A DNA stretch of 21,219 nt from assembly GCA_003518045.1 (NCBI GenBank), contig DOZK01000009.1, positions 1 to 21,219 on the forward strand, in the 5' to 3' direction. Numbering within the stretch: position 1 is the stretch's first letter; every line of letters starts with the position of its first letter. Made by a program: the position numbers and the translations under genes. The notes beneath the pieces were generated by a model. The model did no database searches, was not told where the DNA came from, and saw nothing but the letters and a program-made list of their open reading frames with translations. Below are positions 14,121 to 20,172 of this stretch, piece by piece. This DNA is from Candidatus Nomurabacteria bacterium (GTDB taxonomy: Bacteria; Patescibacteriota; Minisyncoccia; Phycocordibacterales; UBA5272).

Positions 14121-15008
14121 TTACACTATTATTCGTATTTCGCCAAATGTTTCTTGTATCATGCCTTTTATTTCAAGCGAAGAAAGTGTGATGAGAAAAT
14201 CCGTTGGAGATAATTTGCTCTCTATTAATAGAGCATCTTTTTCTTTCGGTTCATTTAATAAATCAATAATTATTTTTTCTAAATCAGTGAGATTTTCATT
14301 TATAATATTTTCTTTTTCTTCTACAGAGATATGTAGTAAGTCATGTAAGTCTTTTATATTTCTAATTGCATATGCGCCTTCCCGAATTAACATATTTGTT
14401 CCGTCGGAAGTTTTTGAAAATATGTTGCCGGGGATTGCACCGATGTCTCGGCCGAGTTCGAGGGCTTGGCGAGCGGTAATGAGTGTTCCTGACTTTTCTT
14501 CGGCTTCTATTATAAGGACGGCGTCTGAGAGCGCTGCCATGATGCGATTACGAGCGGGGAATGTCCAAAGGGCGGGTGGAGTGAGTGGGTCAAACTCTGA
14601 AAGTAAGGCACCATCATTTGCTAAAATCTCTTCCGCAAGAGATAAATTTGTTTTTGGATATAAAACTTTTTTATCTAGTCCACTTCCGGGGACTGCAATT
14701 GTTTTTAAATTATATTTTAATGCAGATTTGTGAGACATACAGTCAACACCGAGCGCTAAGCCAGAGAGAATTATAACTGGTGAGCCAGATAAATTACGGA
14801 GAAGATTTTCTATAACGTCTACAGAATAAGTTGTGTGTTTACGTGAGCCGACTATTGTTAGTATGCGAGGATTGGCTCTGCCATATTCGTCTATAGAAAT
14901 TTCTGGGAGTTCGCCTTCGATGTAAATTTTTTCGGGGATGTCGTGCAATTCCAGTAAACGGGAAAGGAGCGGATGATTGGGGAATTCATTGCGAGGAATT
15001 ATCTTCAT
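14121..15008 (-). CDS. dprA: DNA-processing protein DprA
   Basis: A 295-aa DprA/Smf that loads RecA on incoming single-stranded DNA during natural transformation. The Rossmann core has TIVGSRK (51-57) and SGLALGVD (82-89), then AVPGSGLDKKVLYP, FPARNRIMAALSDAVLIIEA and SGTLITA. A C-terminal winged helix (about 240-295) matches the DML1-like domain of long DprA proteins. The start at 15008 is chosen over an upstream in-frame codon because it lies 6 nt behind TATACT with no Shine-Dalgarno. It implies at least a remnant DNA-uptake pathway. Confidence 0.96.
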   Translation of the reverse strand: MKIIPRNEFPNHPLLSRLLELHDIPEKIYIEGELPEISIDEYGRANPRILTIVGSRKHTTYSVDVIENLLRNLSGSPVIILSGLALGVDCMSHKSALKYNLKTIAVPGSGLDKKVLYPKTNLSLAEEILANDGALLSEFDPLTPPALWTFPARNRIMAALSDAVLIIEAEEKSGTLITARQALELGRDIGAIPGNIFSKTSDGTNMLIREGAYAIRNIKDLHDLLHISVEEKENIINENLTDLEKIIIDLLNEPKEKDALLIESKLSPTDFLITLSSLEIKGMIQETFGEIRIIV

Positions 15009-15014
15009 GTTTTT

Positions 15015-15020
15015 AGTATA
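15015..15020 (-). promoter_or_regulatory. -10 box of dprA, leaderless arrangement
   Basis: The minus strand reads TATACT, 6 nt, ATG, with no Shine-Dalgarno. Confidence 0.6.
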
Positions 15021-15065
15021 TCTTGAGAAGATGAGCAATGGGTGTGTATGAACACTTGTTAAGAA

Positions 15066-15112
15066 GTCGGTGTAAGTCGAAAGTCTATAAAGTCCATAAA
15101 GTTTATAAAGTA
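15066..15112 (+). repeat. CATAAAGT word repeat
   Basis: Tandem variants of TCTATAAAGTCCATAAAGT in the dprA upstream region, related to the words in the obg leader and near 8700. One-sided. Confidence 0.6.
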
Positions 15113-15159
15113 ATTCAAATACAAAAAATAAGTTTATTTTTTTAAATCATAAAAAGATG

Positions 15160-15211
15160 GGTGGAGGGGTGTGGCCTCCCACTTTGTGGGCGCGGGTTCG
15201 GCCACACCCAG
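15160..15211. repeat. Long GC-rich hairpin
   Basis: GGGTGTGGCC and GGCCACACCC form a perfect 10-bp outer stem, with CCCAC/GTGGG as an inner stem. No T-tract follows and no gene lies on the same strand before it, so a terminator role is doubtful. Confidence 0.6.
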
Positions 15212-15241
15212 GGAATACGTGTGCTTATTTTTCCGTCGGTG

Positions 15242-15270
15242 TGTCATTCCCGCGTAGGCGGGAATCCAGT
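15242..15270 (+). repeat. Dispersed TGTCATTCCCG palindromic repeat, solo copy
   Basis: TGTCATTCCCGCG-TAG-GCGGGAATCCAGT, the same family as the arms around the GIY-YIG gene. Confidence 0.8.
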
Positions 15271-15322
15271 GTCTGCATCTTTTGAAAATTGCAAAATTGA
15301 AAATTGGAAATTGTATTAATGT

Positions 15323-15381
15323 ACCCAGCCACGCACCGCGTGGCTGGGTTGTTTTCCGATAACTGACTTAAATCGGAAAAC
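15323..15381. repeat. Two-hairpin module, copy 1
   Basis: Hairpin one: ACCCAGCCACGC, loop ACC, GCGTGGCTGGGT. One base later, hairpin two: GTTTTCCGAT, loop AACTGACTTAA, ATCGGAAAAC. The same two-part layout recurs at 17658-17715 with changed but still paired bases. Confidence 0.7.
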
Positions 15382-15477
15382 AAAAAAACGGGCCAACGTC
15401 TCTTCCGCGAAATGACATATGCCAACCTGCGTGAAGAAGGTGGCGTCGTTTTCGTGAAAGGGAGTTTTATGGCCCGT
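15382..15477 (-). terminator. Long-stem terminator of the 224-aa/123-aa operon
   Basis: On the minus strand ACGGGCCA (15470-15477) pairs with TGGCCCGT (15388-15395) and is followed by seven T. The sequence between is an imperfect long stem with an inner GCCACCT/AGGTTGGC hairpin. Confidence 0.75.
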
Positions 15478-15533
15478 TCTTACAGCTTTTTATCGCTGGA
15501 TAATTTTGTGAGGGAGAGTTATCATCCCTTTTT

Positions 15534-15551
15534 ACGTAGAATTAACTACGT
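15534..15551. repeat. Palindrome after the 123-aa gene
   Basis: ACGTAG, loop AATTAA, CTACGT: a perfect 6-bp stem 22 nt past the stop of the minus-strand operon; perhaps a first, weak 3'-end hairpin. Confidence 0.4.
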
Positions 15552-15573
15552 GTTGTGTTCCTCGGTATGTGCT

Positions 15574-15945
15574 TCAGTGAGCTGCCGCTGCTGGTGTAGC
15601 CGCCGCCGCTTTCTTGGCCGCCGCCGCTCTCAACTCGCCGATTTCCTTGTTCAGGGCCTCGACTTTCTTGTTGTCTTTGCCAATCGACAGCGCCAGGCTA
15701 ATGGCCGCAATCATGATAGCAACGTTGACACCAAGTGGCACCAGCATACTGATACCTTCACGGGCTTGTGGCAGGGGGCGAAATGCATTCGTTGTCCCAT
15801 TGCCAAAGTTCGTGCCAGCTTCGTACCACTTAGAGCTGAACAAGTCCAGCACGAAATAAATGGCAAAGCCTGTAACAAAGATTTTGGCAGCTAAATACCA
15901 CCATTTCTTTTCATCCCCAGCAGGGGCTGTAGACGCGTCGCTCAT
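15574..15945 (-). CDS. Two-TM membrane protein with Ala-rich tail, 123 aa
   Basis: ATG 15945 has AAGGAG 6 nt upstream and lies 17 nt after the stop of the 224-aa gene, so the two are an operon. Hydrophobic segments fall at about 17-37 and 65-87, joined by a loop containing YEAGTNFGNGTTNAFRPLP. A short coiled coil (88-108, NKKVEALNKEIGELR) leads into an Ala-rich tail (107-122). With both ends probably cytoplasmic, the coiled coil could bind a partner. No family is recognised. GC is well above the housekeeping genes. An upstream ORF extension to 16080 overlaps the previous gene and is rejected. Confidence 0.75.
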   Translation of the reverse strand: MSDASTAPAGDEKKWWYLAAKIFVTGFAIYFVLDLFSSKWYEAGTNFGNGTTNAFRPLPQAREGISMLVPLGVNVAIMIAAISLALSIGKDNKKVEALNKEIGELRAAAAKKAAAATPAAAAH

Positions 15946-15962
15946 GGCGTACTCCTTGTTGA

Positions 15963-16637
15963 TTAAAGTTTGGAAATTTTTGCACATTCCCCTGGAATGA
16001 TTTGCAAAATTCTCCGATTTGGGCCACATTTGGCCTCGTCCAACTCCGCACCAGGGGCTGTGTACCCAGCCAGGAGGCACGTCGGCATTGCAACATCTCC
16101 ACAGATGAGTGCTCGCCCTTTTGAGTTGACAATGAAGTCAACTTCCACATTTCCTCGACCCAAATTAATCACAGGTCCCCAACTTCTGTCGGGTTGCTGT
16201 GTTTGTTGGGTTTGCGGAGGTGGAGCGTAGCTCCGCACCGGTGGCGGCACGTAGGCCGATTGCGGTGTTGTCATCGTCGGTGGAGGCGAGTCGTAACCAG
16301 AAGACCTCGCTGGAGGGAGCGACGCATAGCCATCCTCCCCAGGGCATTTCGCCGTGGGATGGAGCTTGCGAAGCTCGATACAGCCGAGATCAACACTTGT
16401 CTTATTGTTGTTCACCGTTGTTCCTGTGAGTCCCCAGTAAGCAAGTGAGGCTATCCCTGCCAACACAACAGCCACGAAGATGAGGTTCTTCGTTTTCTTT
16501 CCGCCGTTGATCTGTTCGACAGCTTTTTGGAGCGTGTCGGCCCTTGCCAGCAGTTCTGCTGCCGAGGGTTCGGCGGCGGTTGCAGTGGCTGGCGCCGGGG
16601 TGGGTGCGGGTGGCCGCGTGATTAATGGATGGTCCAT
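15963..16637 (-). CDS. Single-pass membrane protein with Pro-rich exported region, 224 aa
   Basis: First gene of a two-gene operon. ATG 16637 is chosen because AAGGAG lies 6 nt upstream; a TTG 18 nt earlier is in the same frame. The cytoplasmic N-terminus is Pro/Ala-rich (9-27) with a short helix (27-45), then one membrane helix (51-70). The outer part has the motif LGC (84-86) near PGED, a Pro-rich, low-complexity linker (about 108-150) and a C-terminal domain (152-224). Six cysteines (86, 98, 179, 187, 204, 218) lie outside the membrane, an even number compatible with disulfides. The layout (anchor, flexible linker, small Cys-rich domain) suggests a surface or envelope-spanning protein. No family is recognised. 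Confidence 0.75.
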   Translation of the reverse strand: MDHPLITRPPAPTPAPATATAAEPSAAELLARADTLQKAVEQINGGKKTKNLIFVAVVLAGIASLAYWGLTGTTVNNNKTSVDLGCIELRKLHPTAKCPGEDGYASLPPARSSGYDSPPPTMTTPQSAYVPPPVRSYAPPPQTQQTQQPDRSWGPVINLGRGNVEVDFIVNSKGRALICGDVAMPTCLLAGYTAPGAELDEAKCGPNRRILQIIPGECAKISKL

Positions 16638-16868
16638 TACTTTCTCCTTTTTCAAGTTGACTGTTTTAAGCGAAAAACGCTATGACGGTCGGATACAAAA
16701 CTAGCCGAAGCTAGACCTTTGAAGCACATATAGCTATAAATATACTTCTGATTACAACACTACACTAATACCTATATTTGTCAAGCTCTAACGGATTATA
16801 GATTTTTGTTATACCAAAATTAATTTTGTAATTATTTTTTGATAAAAATTAAATTTTTTTAGAAAATT
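16638..16868. other. Leader and AT-rich spacer between the island operon and the J-domain gene
   Basis: It holds the leader of the minus-strand operon (with a small CTAGC-CGAA-GCTAG-type hairpin at 16701-16714), its promoter at 16757-16784 and an AT-rich stretch up to the J-domain gene terminator. I see no gene here. Confidence 0.6.
16757..16784 (-). promoter_or_regulatory. Promoter of the 224-aa/123-aa operon
   Basis: The minus strand reads TTGACA (16779-16784), 16 nt, TAGTGT (16757-16762). A leader of about 115 nt would follow. Confidence 0.5.
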
Positions 16869-16901
16869 AAAAAAGGCCGCTCGGAACTTCCGTGCGACCT
16901 T
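16869..16901 (-). terminator. Terminator of the J-domain-like gene
   Basis: The minus strand reads AAGGTCGC-A-CGG, loop AAGTT, CCG-A-GCGGCCTT and then T residues. It begins directly at the stop codon. Confidence 0.8.
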
Positions 16902-17438
16902 CTATTTTGTGTATTTCCTTTTGTGTACTGGCGTCTCACGACAACCGATATTTGGATTTTTATCACCCGGATACATATATTCCGGATAGATTTTTTCACA
17001 CCCTAGGCTTTTACGAAGCTCCGTCTCTTGGTTGAAATTTTTGATCCGCTCTTTCATTTCAACATTTTTGATGTATACAAAGAAACCAGCACATAGGAAT
17101 ATGCTAAGAATCATTGATACAAAAAATTCTAAGCTCGTCAGATATTCCAAAACTCCAGATTTCTTTTGTGGAGCAGAGTGTTTCTGGCTTGCTTGCTTAA
17201 CCACTGGATTTTGCATCGGAGGATTTTCAGCAAGCTGAAGCTCTAAGTCGTATTTTTTACGATCTTCAGGAAGTCGGATAGCTTTGTATGCTTTTGTAGC
17301 CCCAACAAAAATGACAAGTAATTTTTTATCATTACCAGTATTTTGTGGGTGCGTACGCTTGGCAATAAGCCGATACGCTTCGTGTATTTTTTCAGGTGTC
17401 GCATCACGCGAAACACCCAATGTTTCGTAGTGAGTCAT
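16902..17438 (-). CDS. Membrane-anchored J-domain-like protein, 178 aa
   Basis: Residues 2-65 follow the J-domain pattern (HYETLGVSRDATPEKIHEAYRLIAKRTHP, then AYKAIRLPEDRKKYD). The catalytic HPD is HPQ (30-32), so normal stimulation of DnaK ATPase is doubtful. A polar linker leads to one membrane helix (about 104-124) and a short outer segment with two cysteines (147, 166) around PEYMYPGDKNPNIG. J domain inside, anchor, small Cys loop outside is not a standard DnaJ layout. AAGG lies upstream of ATG 17438, and a TTGACA promoter is at 17501-17528. The outer LGC...PGD motif resembles LGC...PGED in the 224-aa protein of the same island. Confidence 0.8.
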   Translation of the reverse strand: MTHYETLGVSRDATPEKIHEAYRLIAKRTHPQNTGNDKKLLVIFVGATKAYKAIRLPEDRKKYDLELQLAENPPMQNPVVKQASQKHSAPQKKSGVLEYLTSLEFFVSMILSIFLCAGFFVYIKNVEMKERIKNFNQETELRKSLGCEKIYPEYMYPGDKNPNIGCRETPVHKRKYTK

Positions 17439-17500
17439 AGGACACCTTAAAAATTGTTGATGAACGATTTGCTTTTATATTTTTATGAGCAATTAAAATT

Positions 17501-17528
17501 AATCTATCACAAATATGGATTTTGTCAA
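17501..17528 (-). promoter_or_regulatory. Promoter of the J-domain-like gene
   Basis: The minus strand reads TTGACA (17523-17528), 16 nt, TAGATT (17501-17506): the same spacing as the neighbouring operon promoter. Confidence 0.5.
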
Positions 17529-17564
17529 ATTTAGGGTGTGTAAATTCTCATAGGTCAGACCCAT

Positions 17565-17585
17565 GTATTAGGCCGGGCCTAATAC
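17565..17585. repeat. Perfect palindrome GTATTAGGCC/GGCCTAATAC
   Basis: 10-bp arms separated by a single G; the shortest-loop palindrome in the window. First of a run of palindromes up to 17775. Confidence 0.75.
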
Positions 17586-17604
17586 AATTAATATAAAAAT
17601 TTTG

Positions 17605-17629
17605 TTTTCCAAGGCAAGGCCTTGGAAAA
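17605..17629. repeat. Perfect palindrome TTTTCCAAGGC/GCCTTGGAAAA
   Basis: 11-bp perfect arms with a 3-nt AAG loop. It lacks a gene that it could terminate on the plus strand. Confidence 0.75.
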
Positions 17630-17657
17630 ATCCTTTGTAAAAATGAAAGAAACGGGT

Positions 17658-17715
17658 ACCCAGCCACACACTGTGTGGCTGGGTTGTTTTTTGCCAAGTG
17701 GCTCAGGCAAAAAAC
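17658..17715. repeat. Two-hairpin module, copy 2
   Basis: Hairpin one: ACCCAGCCACAC, loop ACT, GTGTGGCTGGGT (12 bp). One base later, hairpin two: GTTTTTTGCC, loop AAGTGGCTCA, GGCAAAAAAC (10 bp). Compared with 15323-15381 the stem bases differ but pairing is kept. Confidence 0.75.
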
Positions 17716-17723
17716 CAATACAA

Positions 17724-17776
17724 AAAGCGCGACCTAATTATTATTTTTGTTTGTCATGGACAAACATCGGTCGCGC
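17724..17776 (-). terminator. Terminator of the 113-aa membrane protein gene
   Basis: On the minus strand GCGCGACC pairs with GGTCGCGC, followed by TTTTTG. An inner GTTTGT/ACAAAC hairpin sits in the loop. Confidence 0.8.
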
Positions 17777-17786
17777 CCTTCTTTCA

Positions 17787-18128
17787 TCATAGCCCGACCA
17801 CTGTTCGCATGTCCGCGAAAAGGATAAATAGGATGATGAGAAGTCTCACACATAAATTAACAGATTGCCATTGCCTGTGCGAGCGGGCAACGTTGTCGGG
17901 TGCTTGTGTGGCCTTGTAAGAGAACCAAAACGCCACAGCCAAATATATTCCAACTGGTATTGCCCATTGTAATGTTGGCCATACGAAGTTGAAAAGTTTC
18001 ATGAGTAGAAAATATCCACTCACAATCACTATTCCAGCGACTATCACAATGCCAAGTGCTGAGGAAATAATATTCCAAAATCCCCAGCGCGGTTGTACTG
18101 TCATGTCTACTTTTTGAGATTTACTCAT
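17787..18128 (-). CDS. Three-TM membrane protein, 113 aa, unrecognised
   Basis: ATG 18128 has AAAGGAG 8 nt upstream. Hydrophobic segments lie at about 20-42, 54-71 and 91-106; the loop between the last two (KATQAPDNVARSHRQWQ) is polar and basic. No enzyme motif is visible and no family is recognised. A terminator follows at once. It is divergent from the five-TM SPFH-like gene, so the two may be co-regulated from the shared 150-nt region. Confidence 0.7.
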   Translation of the reverse strand: MSKSQKVDMTVQPRWGFWNIISSALGIVIVAGIVIVSGYFLLMKLFNFVWPTLQWAIPVGIYLAVAFWFSYKATQAPDNVARSHRQWQSVNLCVRLLIILFILFADMRTVVGL

Positions 18129-18278
18129 TTCAGTTACTCCTTTTGTTCAATTAATACAAATCTACTACAAAATAATATTAATTACAATATCTTTGGCTTT
18201 TTGTCATATTTATGCAAGAATACGCACAAGCTTGCAAAAGCGAGATTTTAGTCCTTTAACTTGTAGAAAGGGTATCTC

Positions 18279-19460
18279 ATGAATGAGATAAAAATGGTTG
18301 GATTCGCACTTCTATTCTTGTTGTGCGTTTACTATTGGTGGCAGACAATTGATATGCTATCAACAAAGCCAATGGACGTGGTGAACACTGTTGTGGTTGC
18401 TATTGCGACTTGTGTTATCACATACATTGTGTACTCATGGTCTCCATATATAAAACAAATAAAAAACTCAGGAGACTTCGATTTTGTTTTGATTATTATT
18501 TTTGTTTTCATGGCTATGGCATTTACTGCCACGACCTATGGATTCATGAAAATAAGCAAAACAAATTACCAATATACCGAAGGTGAAGGTCATTTACTTG
18601 TGGCTGGTCCGGCACTCGTTTGGTCTTTGCTTTGGCTTGTTACCTTGCGTGTACTTGGCCCCATTCATTTCGAAATCTTCGAAACACAAAAGGTAACCAA
18701 TACTTCGCTTCTCGTCTCACTCTCCATTTTTGCAGTTTTATTCATCAGTGAATATGTTGGCAATCTACGGAACATCGAGGCTAAGATGGCTGAAGTTGTA
18801 ACCTTCCGAGGAGGGCGACGAACAGGTCAGGGATTGAAAGAGGGAATAAATCCTTTACCAGGAATACTGCCACTTTTCTTTCAGGTCGGTTTTTACGCAC
18901 TGGCTCGTTGGTCAATTTTCTTTGGTGCTGTACGCGGCTTTCCTACAACCCCGATAACATTTACTGGCACAATGGTCGCGTATTCTTACGACGGTAAGGC
19001 TGTTGTATTAAATGTCAGCGCTATCGGTAAGATTGTTGACCCAACCATAGTCGATAATCTTATGGAAGATGGGGCAGAAAATCCACGTGAACAACTCAAA
19101 AGACTTTTTGCTGAATGTTTCCAACAAGGTGCAAATATGTTTATTCTAACTTGTCGTTGGCAAACGCTTGTAAATGGATCCAGCCTTGCCTCTCAAATGG
19201 TTCGGTCCATGAAAGAGAGTATGAAGCACCTTGGCTTGGAGTTGACAAATGCCAGCATCGAATGGCTCGGCTTCCAAGACCAAGAACAACAACGCATCTT
19301 CCAACAGCTCGCAGGAAGAGATTTCCGTCAAATGAATCAGTCTATGAAGGCTGGTGAAATTGAGCGGATGGTTCGATCTGGTCTTAGCAGAGAAGACGCC
19401 GAACGCGTTTGGGAAGCTTTCACGAAAGATGGGCGTGGGTCGTTTAGACTTGGAGCGTGA
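18279..19460 (+). CDS. Five-TM protein with SPFH/band-7-like region, 393 aa
   Basis: ATG 18279 has AAAGGG 7 nt upstream. Five hydrophobic segments fall at about 6-24, 33-53, 67-89, 107-126 and 143-160. From about 170 the sequence resembles an SPFH (band 7) domain: AEVVTFRGGRRTGQGLKEGINPLPG looks like the usual V-x-RFGK...GPGLHF-x-PF opening, and the later VVLNVSAIGKIVDP and LGLELTNASIEWLGFQDQEQQRIFQ resemble its strand and stalk pieces. SPFH proteins form membrane-associated oligomeric cages. The C-terminus (about 345-385, with SREDAERVWEAF) is helical. The SPFH call is tentative. The gene is flanked by other membrane-protein cassettes and ends before its own terminator. Confidence 0.8.
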   Translation: MNEIKMVGFALLFLLCVYYWWQTIDMLSTKPMDVVNTVVVAIATCVITYIVYSWSPYIKQIKNSGDFDFVLIIIFVFMAMAFTATTYGFMKISKTNYQYTEGEGHLLVAGPALVWSLLWLVTLRVLGPIHFEIFETQKVTNTSLLVSLSIFAVLFISEYVGNLRNIEAKMAEVVTFRGGRRTGQGLKEGINPLPGILPLFFQVGFYALARWSIFFGAVRGFPTTPITFTGTMVAYSYDGKAVVLNVSAIGKIVDPTIVDNLMEDGAENPREQLKRLFAECFQQGANMFILTCRWQTLVNGSSLASQMVRSMKESMKHLGLELTNASIEWLGFQDQEQQRIFQQLAGRDFRQMNQSMKAGEIERMVRSGLSREDAERVWEAFTKDGRGSFRLGA

Positions 19461-19548
19461 ACAGTTCTTTACCACTTTGAAAAACATCATTCGGTCAGTT
19501 TGGCTTTCGGGCTAAATGACTACAACTCTTTTTAACGAAAGGAGAAAT

Positions 19549-19575
19549 GCCGACCCATTGAGGTCGGCTTTTTTA
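19549..19575 (+). terminator. Terminator of the SPFH-like gene
   Basis: GCCGACC, loop CATTGA, GGTCGGC, then TTTTTT. A Shine-Dalgarno (AAAGGAG, 19538-19544) and a four-codon ORF (ATG CCG ACC CAT TGA, 19547-19561) run into its stem. Confidence 0.85.
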
Positions 19576-19620
19576 TGGGAAAGGACTTGGTTATATCATT
19601 TCTGAATTAAATTTTTTGTA

Positions 19621-19650
19621 TGTCATTCCAAACTTGATTTGGAATCCAGT
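19621..19650 (+). repeat. Dispersed TGTCATTCC palindromic repeat, variant copy
   Basis: TGTCATTCCAAACTTGATTT then GGAATCCAGTGG: the ends match the other copies, while the inner stem has changed to CCAAA/TTTGG and still pairs. Confidence 0.7.
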
Positions 19651-19690
19651 GGACACAAGACGTTAATTTTTATACGGGTGGCAAGTATGT

Positions 19691-19860
19691 AAAGGAATTG
19701 GTCACCAAATTGGTGTTTTATTTCATACCTTCGGTATTCATAAAACACTCAATTTCGCGACCCCGGGAAAAACCGACAAAATAAAATCATAAAAATACTG
19801 GGCTCAATTTTTATGATTTGATTTCGTAACCGGTTTTTCGTTCAAGTCCTTTCCTGGGCA
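19691..19860 (-). repeat. tRNA-end-bounded structured element, copy C
   Basis: In plus coordinates: AAGGAATTGGTCACC, hairpin 2 with TTCG loop (19700-19762), then a second long hairpin (arms from AAAAACCG at 19768 and to CGGTTTTT at 19838, apex TGGGCTCA at 19799-19806), then TTCAAGTCCTTTCCTGGGCA (19841-19860), which is exactly the 3' end of the nearby tRNA-Leu(UAG). Shares 29 nt exactly with copy D. Confidence 0.75.
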
Positions 19861-19870
19861 TAAAATAAAT

Positions 19871-19970
19871 CAGCCAAAGAGAGGACTTGGTCACAAAACT
19901 ACCTCGCTTCGCTCGAAGTAGTTTCGCGACCCCTATTCAAGTCCTTACGCAAATGACGAAGGTCATTTGC
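19871..19970 (-). repeat. tRNA-end-bounded structured element, copy B
   Basis: AGGACTTG and CAAGTCCT frame hairpin 2 (19889-19934, an exact inverted copy of 6287-6332). Hairpin 1 is GCAAATGAC, loop GAAG, GTCATTTGC (19949-19970). It lies behind the terminator of tRNA-Leu(UAG), the same position copy A has behind tRNA-Leu(CAA). Confidence 0.75.
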
Positions 19971-19983
19971 TTCCAATACTCGC

Positions 19984-20031
19984 AAAATAATAAATACCCA
20001 TACTGATTACAGAATGGGTATTTATTATTTT
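19984..20031 (-). terminator. Terminator of tRNA-Leu(UAG)
   Basis: A perfect 18-bp stem (AAAATAATAAATACCCAT and its complement) with a 12-nt loop, one base past the tRNA 3' end on the minus strand. Confidence 0.85.
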
Positions 20032-20032
20032 G

Positions 20033-20114
20033 TGCCCAGGAAAGGACTTGAACCTTCACGCCTTGCGGCATCAGTTCCTAAGACTGATGTGTCTACCAAT
20101 TTCACCACCTGGGC
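20033..20114 (-). tRNA. tRNA-Leu(UAG)
   Basis: A class II tRNA with acceptor arms GCCCAGG/CCTGGGC and discriminator A. Anticodon loop CTTAGGA gives anticodon UAG. It has a long variable arm TGCCGCAAGGCGT and T arm GAAGG-TTCAAGT-CCTTT. CCA is not encoded. It reads CUN codons. Confidence 0.95.
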
Positions 20115-20157
20115 ATATTTCTTATTTCAATAAAAAGCATTATACACGAAAATATGT

Positions 20158-20163
20158 TAGAGT
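20158..20163 (+). promoter_or_regulatory. Possible -10 box of the pseudouridine synthase gene
   Basis: TAGAGT lies 9 nt before ATG 20173, again compatible with a leaderless mRNA. The hexamer is weak; TATACA at about 20141 is an alternative. Confidence 0.35.
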
Positions 20164-20172
20164 GCGAACACT

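Noticed and set aside
15160..15211. Riboswitch or terminator at the GGGTGTGGCC hairpin
   Set aside because: No T-tract, no upstream gene on that strand, and no riboswitch consensus that I recognise.
15412..15894. 160-aa plus-strand ORF in the island
   Set aside because: It is Cys/Arg-rich shadow coding opposite the 123-aa gene and runs through the operon terminator.
16194..16448. Plus-strand ORFs opposite the Pro-rich gene
   Set aside because: Frame shadows caused by high GC; no Shine-Dalgarno and implausible composition.
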